Assembly: GCA_028292835.1 (NCBI GenBank)
Contig: JAQGLP010000547.1
Location: 1-5,484, forward strand
DNA from: Variovorax sp.
GTDB lineage: Bacteria > Pseudomonadota > Gammaproteobacteria > Burkholderiales > Burkholderiaceae_C
Length of the DNA stretch: 5,484 nucleotides
Direction: 5' to 3'
Shown here piece after piece: positions 1 through 5,484 of this stretch. The position numbers were made by a program, and so were the translations under genes. Under the pieces are notes generated by a model. That model worked only from the letters and a program-made list of their open reading frames with translations, searched no databases and was not told where the DNA came from. Positions within the stretch are counted from its first letter, which is position 1. Every line of letters begins with the position of its first letter.

Positions 1-1866
1 GCCTTTGTTTCCCTTTTTCGCCCCTCTCAGCATTTCCGGCGTCCACTCGGCGGAGTGGACCATCAGGGCACGAACCGTTTCCAGCCAAAACTCAGGATAT
101 TCAGCTTGAATGTGAGCGGCCATTTTCGCTGCGAGTGCGGTAGCGGCGCTGGTTGCCCAGAACGGAGCAAAAAGGCGCTGCTGTATGTCCGAATTCGTCG
201 TGAGCAGACAAAGGCTGTCGTGTTCTTCTCGATTACCATCCACGCCGGTAGCCACGTTGCCGCCTTCGAAAACGACATCCGGCTTCAGCGGCCAGTGGCG
301 GGATTCTTTCGATCTCCAAAGGCAGCTCGTGGCGCTGTGCGGCGAGAGACCTCCACGCGCCGCAAAGCATGGGGTGTCGGGCACGATGTCGCCATGGTGG
401 TCGGTAACAATGTCCATCGCAGTGCTGGCACCAATAGTCAGCACATTCCATGACTGGGCCGGATCCTCGAGTGAAGTTAGTTCGTTCTTCGAAGGATATT
501 CGCTGCTATTTTGCAGCCATACGTTGCCGCCACTCACGCAAAGCAGTCGTTTGGTCTCGTCATCGTCCATCGCTCCGGAGGTGTGACTGTCGAGTGCCGC
601 TGACCAAGCGGTAGGTTTTCCGAGTTCGGTAAAATCAGGCGAATCGGGCGCTGTCACTGCCATCGCAAAAATACGTTGCCGCTCCGGTGCATTGATTTCC
701 GCCAGGGAAATCGCTTCCTGAGTAATGAGGCCATAGTGTTCCGGTTCATTGCCGCCAAACCGAGGCAGCACCTTCACGGATTCCAGCCAATGAGTCAGCG
801 TCACCGGCCCGGAACTTTCCAATACTGGCGTGAGGTCGCCATACGCGGCGAGTCCGGCCATCTGAGTGCCGTGACCGTTGCGGTAATGATCATCCTTCCC
901 CCACTCCGCACGAACGGTATCCTGGTCGTTTTCGTCAAGCAATTCGGCTAGCAGCGGATGTCCGCGGTTCACTCCGGTATCAAGCACGCAAACGGCAGGC
1001 GCATCGATCGGCGGCGGGACGAGACGGGACTTTAAATCCGCCGCCCATTGGTGCTGGTCGCGCGGTGTTTGCTCAATGAAAAACTCCGCAGTCAGCGCGG
1101 GGTGTCGCAGTTCGCTCACGAAGTTCAGCAGCGCTGTAGCGCCGGCAAGCGTGCGGCGTGTGGTCTTGATAAGATAAATGGTATGTTCGGGCAGCCGGAG
1201 CTTGCCCTTCTTCAACAACATCCCGAGTCGCTCGGCTTCCGCTTCCACGGCGCTCTCGTGGCGGCTACGTTGAGATTCAGCGCCGACGCGCATCCAAACT
1301 TCCCACCACGTTGCGACGTCCAAGTCCGGTAGCGGATGCCTTGATGTCCAAAACGCCTCGATCGCGGCGATTCCGATGGACTCGATGTTTGCGATGAGGT
1401 CGGCGCGGTCAGCCGCTTTAACCTTTCCGTTTTTGTCCAGGTGGGTTTTCTCCTCGGAGTATGCCTCCACCTGTTTGACGAGATGGCCTAATTTTCTATG
1501 TTTCACGAAGACAGTCGCCACCCTTACGCCCGACTCTTCCTCTTGCCGCGCCGACAGAAGCGACACACCATAACGCGGAGAGTCGAGCGATTCGAGTTTG
1601 AGCGGATATCCGGGCACACTGCGGATGAACAGAGTGATGCCAGCATCCTCTTCATAACCTGCCAACTCCTGGGAAATGCTCAACCGATCGGACTCCACCT
1701 GAGCCTGCACCAAATCTCCCCGCAGCTTTCCGGCATGAGCCTGCCGGTCCTGACGCTCGAAGCGTTTAAATTTTGCACCGCCGCTTCCTTTTGCCGTGTA
1801 AGGCTTCGGTTTCGCTCGGCCCGAATAGTCAAGGTGGCGTATAGCTGATGGATGGGCTTCGGGCAT
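1..1866 (-). CDS. ietS: Subtilisin-like serine protease (S8 family, IetS-type), partial at its C-terminus
   Basis: Reading leftward from an ATG at 1866-1864, the frame stays open for 622 codons to the window edge, so the C-terminus is missing. Seen in the sequence: residues 1 to about 285 form a charged N-terminal region without signal peptide or membrane segment, which suggests a cytoplasmic protein. The subtilase domain follows. Asp296 lies in VCVLDTGVNRGHP, His332 in NGHGTQMAGLAAYG, the oxyanion-hole Asn448 in CVSGGN and the nucleophile Ser573 in WATSAATALAAKMAA, so the triad is complete. The Ser motif reads ATS instead of the usual GTS, and the proline common after it in secreted subtilisins is absent. 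The text MVHSAEWTPEM near the edge is typical of ATPase-linked subtilases. The gene starts six bases after the stop of the AAA+ ATPase, in the same frame, with no visible Shine-Dalgarno, so translation is probably coupled. Family knowledge: such pairs (IetAS) act in plasmid incompatibility and phage defence. The substrate is unknown. The protease call is very secure; the IetS assignment is by pairing and motif memory. Confidence 0.9.
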   Translation of the reverse strand, partial: MPEAHPSAIRHLDYSGRAKPKPYTAKGSGGAKFKRFERQDRQAHAGKLRGDLVQAQVESDRLSISQELAGYEEDAGITLFIRSVPGYPLKLESLDSPRYGVSLLSARQEEESGVRVATVFVKHRKLGHLVKQVEAYSEEKTHLDKNGKVKAADRADLIANIESIGIAAIEAFWTSRHPLPDLDVATWWEVWMRVGAESQRSRHESAVEAEAERLGMLLKKGKLRLPEHTIYLIKTTRRTLAGATALLNFVSELRHPALTAEFFIEQTPRDQHQWAADLKSRLVPPPIDAPAVCVLDTGVNRGHPLLAELLDENDQDTVRAEWGKDDHYRNGHGTQMAGLAAYGDLTPVLESSGPVTLTHWLESVKVLPRFGGNEPEHYGLITQEAISLAEINAPERQRIFAMAVTAPDSPDFTELGKPTAWSAALDSHTSGAMDDDETKRLLCVSGGNVWLQNSSEYPSKNELTSLEDPAQSWNVLTIGASTAMDIVTDHHGDIVPDTPCFAARGGLSPHSATSCLWRSKESRHWPLKPDVVFEGGNVATGVDGNREEHDSLCLLTTNSDIQQRLFAPFWATSAATALAAKMAAHIQAEYPEFWLETVRALMVHSAEWTPEMLRGAKKGNKG

Positions 1867-1872
1867 GCAGGA

Positions 1873-2862
1873 TTACGAACGGCGGTCTAAAAACAAGCGC
1901 CGCTCACTGATGACCCGCAGCACGTCATTAGTTGTTATCTTCTTTTTGTCGTGCAGCAACATGTCTTTAATACTCTCCTCGCAGACGCGGGTGATTTCAG
2001 CGAAGCTCAATCCCTCCGCTGCTACGGCAATTTTGACAAACCCCAAGCCGGTGCTTTTCTGCCCGGCGAGCCGTTCACGGAAGGTGCGCTCCGCAAGTTC
2101 AGTGTTAGGCAGGCCAAGTTCGATTAGATCGTCAAACCGCCGATACAGTGCCCGGTCCAGCAGATGACCGTGATTCGTAGCGGCGATGATGACGCTGTTG
2201 CCCCGCTGATTTTCGACAAAGACCAGAAAGGCATTCAGGACGCGGCGCATCTCGCCGACATCATTTTCCGAGCCGCGGGCGATGCCGATGGAGTCGAACT
2301 CATCGAAAAGATAGACCGCCCGGGTCCGCTCCACGGCGTCGAAAATCATCCGAAGTTTGGACGCGGTTTCACCGAGGTAGCGTGTCATCAGGCTTTCAAG
2401 GCGAACGATAAAAAGCGGCAACCCCAGTTCTCCGGCAATGGCCGAAGCGGTGAGAGTCTTCCCGCATCCAGGAGGACCAGTCAGCAGGAGCGTTTGTCGT
2501 GGACGAAGGCCGTGGGATTTCAGTTTCTCCAACTGCCGTTGCTCATTCAACACCCGGCGAATATGCGTGCCAGCAGCATCATCCAAAATAAGATCCGACA
2601 ACCGGGCCCCGGCCTGCCGCACTGTGAGCAAATCAGCAACCTCCCCCTGGGGCTGCGCGATATGGAGCAGGTTCGCACTTGCGTCCCGCTTTGTTTCCTT
2701 GCTGCGAGTCTTTTCCACAATGTCGCGCAAATCCCGCGCAAGATCTGCGTGACCCTTCCTGGCCTCTGCCGCCGCCACCTGTAATCCAACCGCATAAAAG
2801 CGCGAGTCATCGCCATCGGCGTGACTTTGCAGGAGAGCTTTTAGTTGTGCAGCACTGGCCAT
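1873..2862 (-). CDS. ietA: AAA+ ATPase partner of the subtilase (IetA-type)
   Basis: This 329-residue protein has an N-terminal helical region (about 1-85) and one AAA+ module. Visible motifs are Walker A GPPGCGKT (129-136), a possible pore-loop segment LMTRYLGET (158-166), Walker B VYLFDEFD (183-190, Asp187 and Glu188), sensor 1 AATN (227-230) and arginine-finger candidates Arg241-Arg242. A C-terminal helical lid includes GLSFAEI (284-290). There is no signal peptide or membrane segment. The ATG at 2862 is preferred over an in-frame ATG at 2955, because MASAAQLKALLQSHADGDD matches how this family normally begins, while the 31 upstream codons look like non-coding sequence and overlap the likely promoter. 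No Shine-Dalgarno is seen. The gene is first in an operon with the S8 protease. By analogy with IetA it would be the ATP-driven sensor or remodeller that controls or feeds the protease; that role is inferred. The AAA+ call is certain; the IetA name rests on size, motifs and the protease partner. Confidence 0.9.
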   Translation of the reverse strand: MASAAQLKALLQSHADGDDSRFYAVGLQVAAAEARKGHADLARDLRDIVEKTRSKETKRDASANLLHIAQPQGEVADLLTVRQAGARLSDLILDDAAGTHIRRVLNEQRQLEKLKSHGLRPRQTLLLTGPPGCGKTLTASAIAGELGLPLFIVRLESLMTRYLGETASKLRMIFDAVERTRAVYLFDEFDSIGIARGSENDVGEMRRVLNAFLVFVENQRGNSVIIAATNHGHLLDRALYRRFDDLIELGLPNTELAERTFRERLAGQKSTGLGFVKIAVAAEGLSFAEITRVCEESIKDMLLHDKKKITTNDVLRVISERRLFLDRRS

Positions 2863-2869
2863 CAACGTG

Positions 2870-2898
2870 ATTGTAATAACGAAAGCAAAGTCCGACAA
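2870..2898 (-). promoter_or_regulatory. Candidate sigma70-type promoter for the ATPase-protease operon
   Basis: On the minus strand TTGTCG (2898-2893) is followed after exactly 17 bases by TACAAT (2875-2870). The -10 hexamer matches the consensus in 5 of 6 positions and the -35 in 4 of 6. The -10 box ends only 7 bases before the ATG at 2862, so transcription would start at or next to the start codon. That gives a leaderless or nearly leaderless mRNA, in keeping with the missing Shine-Dalgarno. It is a by-eye match with no experimental support. Confidence 0.4.
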
Positions 2899-2915
2899 GG
2901 CGCTACTGCGCCCAT

Positions 2916-2929
2916 TTTGCTTGAGCAAA
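2916..2929. repeat. 14-base inverted repeat in the divergent intergenic region
   Basis: TTTGCT-TG-AGCAAA has perfect 6-base arms around a 2-base centre. It lies 17 bases upstream of the -35 box proposed for the ATPase gene and 86 bases upstream of the WYL regulator start. It could be an operator for either direction. A palindrome this short can arise by chance, so the call is tentative. Confidence 0.3.
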
Positions 2930-2999
2930 CGGAGTGGTGTAGCACCCAAGTCCATTACCCGATCCTGCAGTCATCCACCGCTTGGCAAAGTCGATTTCC

Positions 3000-3007
3000 G
3001 GAGGGAG
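3000..3007 (+). promoter_or_regulatory. Strong ribosome binding site of the WYL regulator
   Basis: GGAGGGAG sits 8 bases before the ATG at 3016. It is the only clear Shine-Dalgarno sequence in the window. It fixes this start over the in-frame ATG at 2845, which would add 57 residues that do not resemble the family. Confidence 0.8.
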
Positions 3008-3015
3008 ACAATCCC

Positions 3016-3990
3016 ATGAACCGCACGGACCGTCTGGCTGCTTTGGTGATGCTGCTGCAATCGCGGCGGGTGATCACGGCGGCGGAGCTGGGGGCGCATT
3101 TCGGGCTGACGGAGCGGACGATTTACCGGGACCTGGTGGCGCTGGGGGAGGCGGGGGTGCCGATCATGGGGGAGGCTGGCGTGGGTTACCGGCTGCAGCG
3201 CGGCTATCATTTGCCGCCGGTGATGTTCTCGCCGGCGGAGGCGATGGCTTTGGCCACGGGCGGGCTGCTGGCGGAGCGGATGACGGATGATTCCGTGGGC
3301 GATTCCATCCGGCTGGCCCTGGGGAAAGTGAGCGCAGTATTGCCCCCGGATTTGCAGGATCAGGTAAACCGCCTGCGCCGCGCCATGCTGGTGCGTGGCC
3401 GGCCTAACACCAGCGGACCCGTCCCCTTGAGCAGCCTGCAAAAGGGTATGGCGGAAGGGCGCGTCATGCGGCTGCACTACCAGGGCGTGAAGCGCGGAGG
3501 AGCGGATTGGCGGGAAGTGGAGCCGCTGGGTCTGGTTTATTATCTGGATCACTGGCATCTCATCGCGTGGTGCCGGATGCGGGGAGATGTCAGGGATTTC
3601 CGCGCGGACCGCATCCTGGATGCCACCCTGCTGCCGGAAACCGTGGCCGGCCGGCACGGGTTTGATCTGGCGGATCATCTGGCGAAATGGATGATTCCTG
3701 ACGGATCCGAAACCGCCGTGCTGGAAGTCGCGCCGCAGGTCCTGGAATCCATCCGCCGGCACTGGGGACCCGCCGTGCGTCAGGAAATCGCCGGCGATGG
3801 CGTGGTGCAGATCACCCTCACCTTCTGCGGAAAGGATTACACCTACCTCGCGTCCTGGCTGATGAGTTTCTGCCACCATGTCAGGATTCTGGAACCATCC
3901 CAGCTGCGGGACCGCCTGGTGGAACTTGCCCAGGAAACCGCCAGGCATCATCAAGCCGGAACGCCTTTACAGCCGCCATTTTTCCGGTAA
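3016..3990 (+). CDS. YafY-type HTH-WYL transcriptional regulator
   Basis: A 324-residue DNA-binding regulator. Residues 1-62 form a winged helix-turn-helix of the DeoR/HTH_11 type, with MNRTDRLAALVMLLQSRR leading in and LTERTIYRDL (31-40) as recognition helix, then the wing GVGYRLQRGYHLPP. A linker helical region (about 72-130) is followed by a WYL domain (about 138-205). The domain contains VEPLGLVYY and HWHLIAWC, so the signature W-Y-L reads W-H-L, then RDFRADRI. A C-terminal WCX-like extension (about 225-310) carries FCGKDYTYLASWLMSF. The length is normal for the family. WYL domains sense a ligand, often nucleic acid or nucleotide, and the ligand here is unknown. Downstream on the same strand lie a palindrome and a VOC-fold gene, its most likely target. 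Upstream and divergent lies the ATPase-protease operon, a second possible target. The reading frame is intact. By-eye composition is clearly GC-richer than the left operon (45 of 60 G+C at 3061-3120). Confidence 0.92.
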   Translation: MNRTDRLAALVMLLQSRRVITAAELGAHFGLTERTIYRDLVALGEAGVPIMGEAGVGYRLQRGYHLPPVMFSPAEAMALATGGLLAERMTDDSVGDSIRLALGKVSAVLPPDLQDQVNRLRRAMLVRGRPNTSGPVPLSSLQKGMAEGRVMRLHYQGVKRGGADWREVEPLGLVYYLDHWHLIAWCRMRGDVRDFRADRILDATLLPETVAGRHGFDLADHLAKWMIPDGSETAVLEVAPQVLESIRRHWGPAVRQEIAGDGVVQITLTFCGKDYTYLASWLMSFCHHVRILEPSQLRDRLVELAQETARHHQAGTPLQPPFFR

Positions 3991-4074
3991 CAAGACCGGC
4001 GCAGGACTTGCCAGGATCCATGATGAGGATCCGGTTTGCATGATCCAGCCGAATGCCGCGCCACGGCATGGCTC

Positions 4075-4092
4075 CTGACATAGGGTTGTCAG
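4075..4092. promoter_or_regulatory. Candidate operator: CTGACA-N6-TGTCAG palindrome
   Basis: CTGACA and TGTCAG are perfect reverse complements separated by TAGGGT. The site lies 85 bases after the regulator stop and 110 bases before the VOC gene start. Its right half overlaps TTGTCA (4086-4091), a 5-of-6 match to a -35 box, though no good -10 follows at 17 bases. Size and symmetry suit a dimeric winged-HTH protein, and the neighbouring WYL regulator is the obvious candidate. Binding is inferred. The rest of 3991-4202 shows no convincing gene. Confidence 0.5.
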
Positions 4093-4202
4093 CAGAAAGG
4101 CGTGAAGGATTTGCGCGGCCGCAGAATTCGCCGCAGCTTCCAGCCGGACCGGGCCTGACGCCTGAGCCCTAACCATCCAATTCATCCTCAAAACCGCGCC
4201 TT

Positions 4203-4577
4203 ATGTTATTCACCGAAATCGCCTTTACCGCTTATCCCGCTCCTGACATTGCCGCTTCCCGGGCGTTTTATGAAGGCATCCTGGGTCTTGTCCCCACCAT
4301 GGCCCATGAGGGGGACGGCGGCGGCTTCTGGGTGGAATACGAACTCGGCGCCCACACCCTCGCCATCGGTCAGGCCCCCGGCTGGGCGCCCAGCCCGGAC
4401 GGTCCCAGCTGCGGCCTGGAAGCCGTGGACTTCGATTCCACGATCGCCCTGCTTCAATCCGCTGACGTCCCCTTCCGCATGGGCCCGCTGGAGACGCCCG
4501 TCTGTCGCATGGCCATCATCTCAGACCCCGCCGGCAACAGCCTGATCATCCACAAACGCAAACCTGGCCACCATTGA
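4203..4577 (+). CDS. VOC superfamily (glyoxalase/bleomycin-resistance fold) protein
   Basis: A 124-residue protein with the two paired beta-alpha-beta-beta-beta halves of the vicinal oxygen chelate fold. The first half carries YPAPDIAASRAFYEGILGL (11-29) and FWVEYELGAHTLAIG (42-56). The second carries LEAVDFDSTIALLQSADVPF and ends in DPAGNSLIIHKRK (108-120). The length is usual for a single-chain VOC protein. The usual metal-ligand positions appear replaced: Glu5 where the first His normally lies, Ser69 for the second His, and Ile115 where the final Glu of DPDGNxIEL would be. Classical metal-dependent glyoxalase activity is therefore doubtful, and a binding or atypical role is possible. The first ATG after the palindrome at 4075-4092 is used; no Shine-Dalgarno is visible. 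It follows the WYL regulator on the same strand and is probably controlled by it. Substrate unknown. It is cytoplasmic, with no signal peptide. Confidence 0.85.
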   Translation: MLFTEIAFTAYPAPDIAASRAFYEGILGLVPTMAHEGDGGGFWVEYELGAHTLAIGQAPGWAPSPDGPSCGLEAVDFDSTIALLQSADVPFRMGPLETPVCRMAIISDPAGNSLIIHKRKPGHH

Positions 4578-4757
4578 TCCCTGACCCGCCGTCGTCCCGT
4601 GGCATCCCCCCGGCCCGGGGGCGGCGCTGCACTCGCTCCAGCCCAGCCCTGGGGGGAGGCCCGCCCAAGTTCTTCGGATGACACCGCAGTCCACTCCCCC
4701 CATTGAGGGATCTTGATTGGTTGCGTAAAACCGGTCCCCAATGAGTCCAACAGGAAT
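4578..4757. other. Intergenic stretch with GC-rich hairpins, no gene seen
   Basis: The first part is very GC-rich. CCCCCG-GCC-CGGGGG (4607-4621) forms a tight hairpin 29 bases after the VOC stop, and CCCAGCCCTGGG (4642-4653) is a second short inverted repeat. Neither is followed by a T-run, so they could at best be an imperfect or Rho-assisted terminator. From about 4675 the sequence becomes more AT-rich. No RNA gene or supported coding region was recognised. Confidence 0.35.
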
Positions 4758-4831
4758 TATAAAATCATTTCCGGGCTTTCGCGCATTTAATTTCCGCGTT
4801 AAAATCATTTCGCGCCTTAAATGATTTTATA
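4758..4831. repeat. Three-copy AAAATCATTT direct and inverted repeat cluster before the Fic gene
   Basis: TATAAAATCATTT (4758-4770) is perfectly mirrored by AAATGATTTTATA (4819-4831). A middle copy, AAAATCATTT (4801-4810), lies in direct orientation exactly 40 bases after the first. The middle and right copies also form an 11-base-pair hairpin (4800-4810 with 4819-4829) around the 8-base loop CGCGCCTT. A -10-like TATAAA (4828-4833) overlaps the right copy, 15 bases before the GTG start at 4849. This is the arrangement expected of an operator overlapping a promoter, with a DNA-binding protein able to bridge sites. Many Fic proteins of this type carry a C-terminal winged helix, so autoregulation is a reasonable inference. 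It lacks the GC stem and clean T-tract of an intrinsic terminator. Confidence 0.6.
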
Positions 4832-4848
4832 AATTTTCATCCCATCAC

Positions 4849-5484
4849 GTGAAGATCGAACTATTCCAACCAGGGGACTATCGCCCTCAGTTTCATTACC
4901 GGAGCTTTGATCCCGCTGAAATTAATGTGCCATGGACTTGGGAGGCAGCTGAAATCAACCAATTGCTTGCTGAGGCCAACCGCCATTTGGGGGAATTGAA
5001 TGGCCTGTCGCTGATTGTGCCTGATGTAGACCGATTCATTCAAATGCACGTGGTAAAGGAAGCGCAAACCTCCAGCCGCATCGAAGGCACCCGCACGGAA
5101 ATGGAGGAAGCCCTGGAAGATGACCCCTCGGAAATTGCCCCGGAAAAACGCGATGACTGGCAGGAAGTGCGGAATTATGTCGATGCCATGAATCAGGCGA
5201 TCGGTGAACTGGCGACGCTGCCCCTCTCCAACCGCCTGCTCTGCGGTGCCCATGCCACCCTGCTGCGGGGCGTCAGAGGAGAGGGCAAGACGCCGGGCGA
5301 GTTCCGACGCAGCCAGAACTGGATCGGAGGGGCCACCCTGGCGGACGCCGTTTTTATCCCGCCTCACCACGATGATGTCCCGCGCCTGATGGGAGATCTG
5401 GAAGCCTTCTGGCATAACGAAGCGATCGCCGTGCCCGAACTTATCCGGATCGCTATCACGCACTATCAATTCGAAACCATCCAT
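4849..5484 (+). CDS. Fic family protein (Fic_N + Fic/DOC domain), partial at its C-terminus
   Basis: The frame runs 212 codons from a GTG at 4849 to the window edge. An in-frame TGA at 4822 and the absence of any ATG or TTG between make GTG the only sensible start, and the N-terminus (KIELFQPGDYRPQFHYRSF) fits the family. The Fic_N region (about 1-90) includes NGLSLIVPDVDRFIQMHVVKEA. Residues 75-80, SSRIEG, match the inhibitory-helix motif [S/T]xxxE[G/N], with Glu79 the residue that blocks ATP in class II Fic proteins. The Fic core contains GEFRRSQNWIGG (150-161) and a flap-like stretch ADAVFIPPHH (165-174). The last segment, HYQFETIH, ends on His212, which should be the catalytic His of HPFxxGNGR; the rest lies outside the window. 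Fic enzymes usually transfer AMP from ATP to hydroxyl groups of proteins. The target is unknown. No Shine-Dalgarno is seen. The repeat cluster just upstream suggests its own regulated promoter, separate from the VOC gene. Confidence 0.92.
   Translation, partial: MKIELFQPGDYRPQFHYRSFDPAEINVPWTWEAAEINQLLAEANRHLGELNGLSLIVPDVDRFIQMHVVKEAQTSSRIEGTRTEMEEALEDDPSEIAPEKRDDWQEVRNYVDAMNQAIGELATLPLSNRLLCGAHATLLRGVRGEGKTPGEFRRSQNWIGGATLADAVFIPPHHDDVPRLMGDLEAFWHNEAIAVPELIRIAITHYQFETIH

Noticed and set aside
1..1860. Several plus-strand open frames of 65-133 codons
   Set aside because: All are shadows of the continuous minus-strand protease frame, which carries the full catalytic triad.
2164..2784. 206-codon open frame on the plus strand
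   Set aside because: It is antisense to the AAA+ ATPase gene, with no family signature.
2863..2955. N-terminal extension of the ATPase to an ATG at 2955
   Set aside because: The 31 extra residues do not look like the family, and the stretch contains the likely promoter. The ATG at 2862 begins the typical N-terminus.
2845..3015. Upstream start for the WYL regulator at 2845
   Set aside because: It would overlap the ATPase start region on the other strand and add unrelated residues. The ATG at 3016 has a strong ribosome binding site and the standard family N-terminus.
2971..3954. 327-codon open frame on the minus strand
   Set aside because: It is an antisense shadow of the GC-rich WYL regulator. 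The His, Pro and Gln-rich translation is typical of such shadows.
3984..3999. CCGGT-AACAAG-ACCGG hairpin over the regulator stop codon
   Set aside because: The stem is only 5 base pairs with no T-run after it, so it is not a credible intrinsic terminator.
4014..4032. Two GGATCC copies 7 bases apart, able to pair as a hairpin
   Set aside because: GGATCC is itself a palindrome. The stem does not extend and no T-tract follows, so it is probably chance.
4861..5484. 207-codon open frame on the minus strand
   Set aside because: It lies fully antisense to the Fic gene, whose conserved motifs are unmistakable, and its own translation shows no recognisable domain.
1..5484. CRISPR array, tRNA/rRNA gene, insertion sequence or integrase
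   Set aside because: No regularly spaced repeats, no recognisable RNA gene and no transposase or recombinase motif were seen on either strand.

Overview
The window reads as bacterial chromosomal or island DNA, overall GC-moderate to GC-rich. It carries two genes on the minus strand on the left and three on the plus strand on the right. Nothing fixes the taxon. Protein families and base composition fit a Gram-negative type bacterium, and Verrucomicrobiota or Proteobacteria are guesses only. Only one of the five genes has a clear Shine-Dalgarno sequence.

Left half (minus strand, about 1-2862): a two-gene operon of a compact cytoplasmic AAA+ ATPase followed, after a 6-base gap, by a large subtilisin-type serine protease (S8) that runs off the left edge of the window. 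Both proteins keep their catalytic motifs. The pairing, gene order and family signatures match the IetA/IetS (ATPase + subtilase) module, known from Ti-plasmid incompatibility/stability and later reported as an anti-phage system. The protease gene has no stop codon in the window but is open across all 622 codons, with an intact Asp/His/Ser triad. This is the most notable content of the window.

Centre (2863-3015): a short divergent intergenic region. It holds a plausible promoter for the ATPase gene placed so close to the ATG that the transcript would be almost leaderless, a 14-base inverted repeat, and a strong ribosome binding site for the gene to the right.

Right half (plus strand): a YafY-type HTH-WYL transcriptional regulator (3016-3990); a 212-base gap holding a perfect CTGACA-N6-TGTCAG palindrome, a good operator candidate; a small VOC/glyoxalase-fold protein (4203-4577); a 271-base gap; and the first 212 codons of a Fic-domain protein starting at a GTG (4849). 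The window ends on the presumed catalytic histidine codon of the Fic motif. Just before the Fic start lies an AT-rich cluster with three copies of AAAATCATTT (two direct, one inverted), likely an autoregulatory operator/promoter.

Working model: the regulator and VOC gene form one small regulatory pair; the ATPase-protease pair is an accessory defence or plasmid-competition module beside them; the Fic gene is a separately controlled AMPylase-type regulator with a built-in inhibitory helix. Whether the WYL regulator also controls the divergent ATPase-protease operon, as WYL regulators do for some defence systems, is open.
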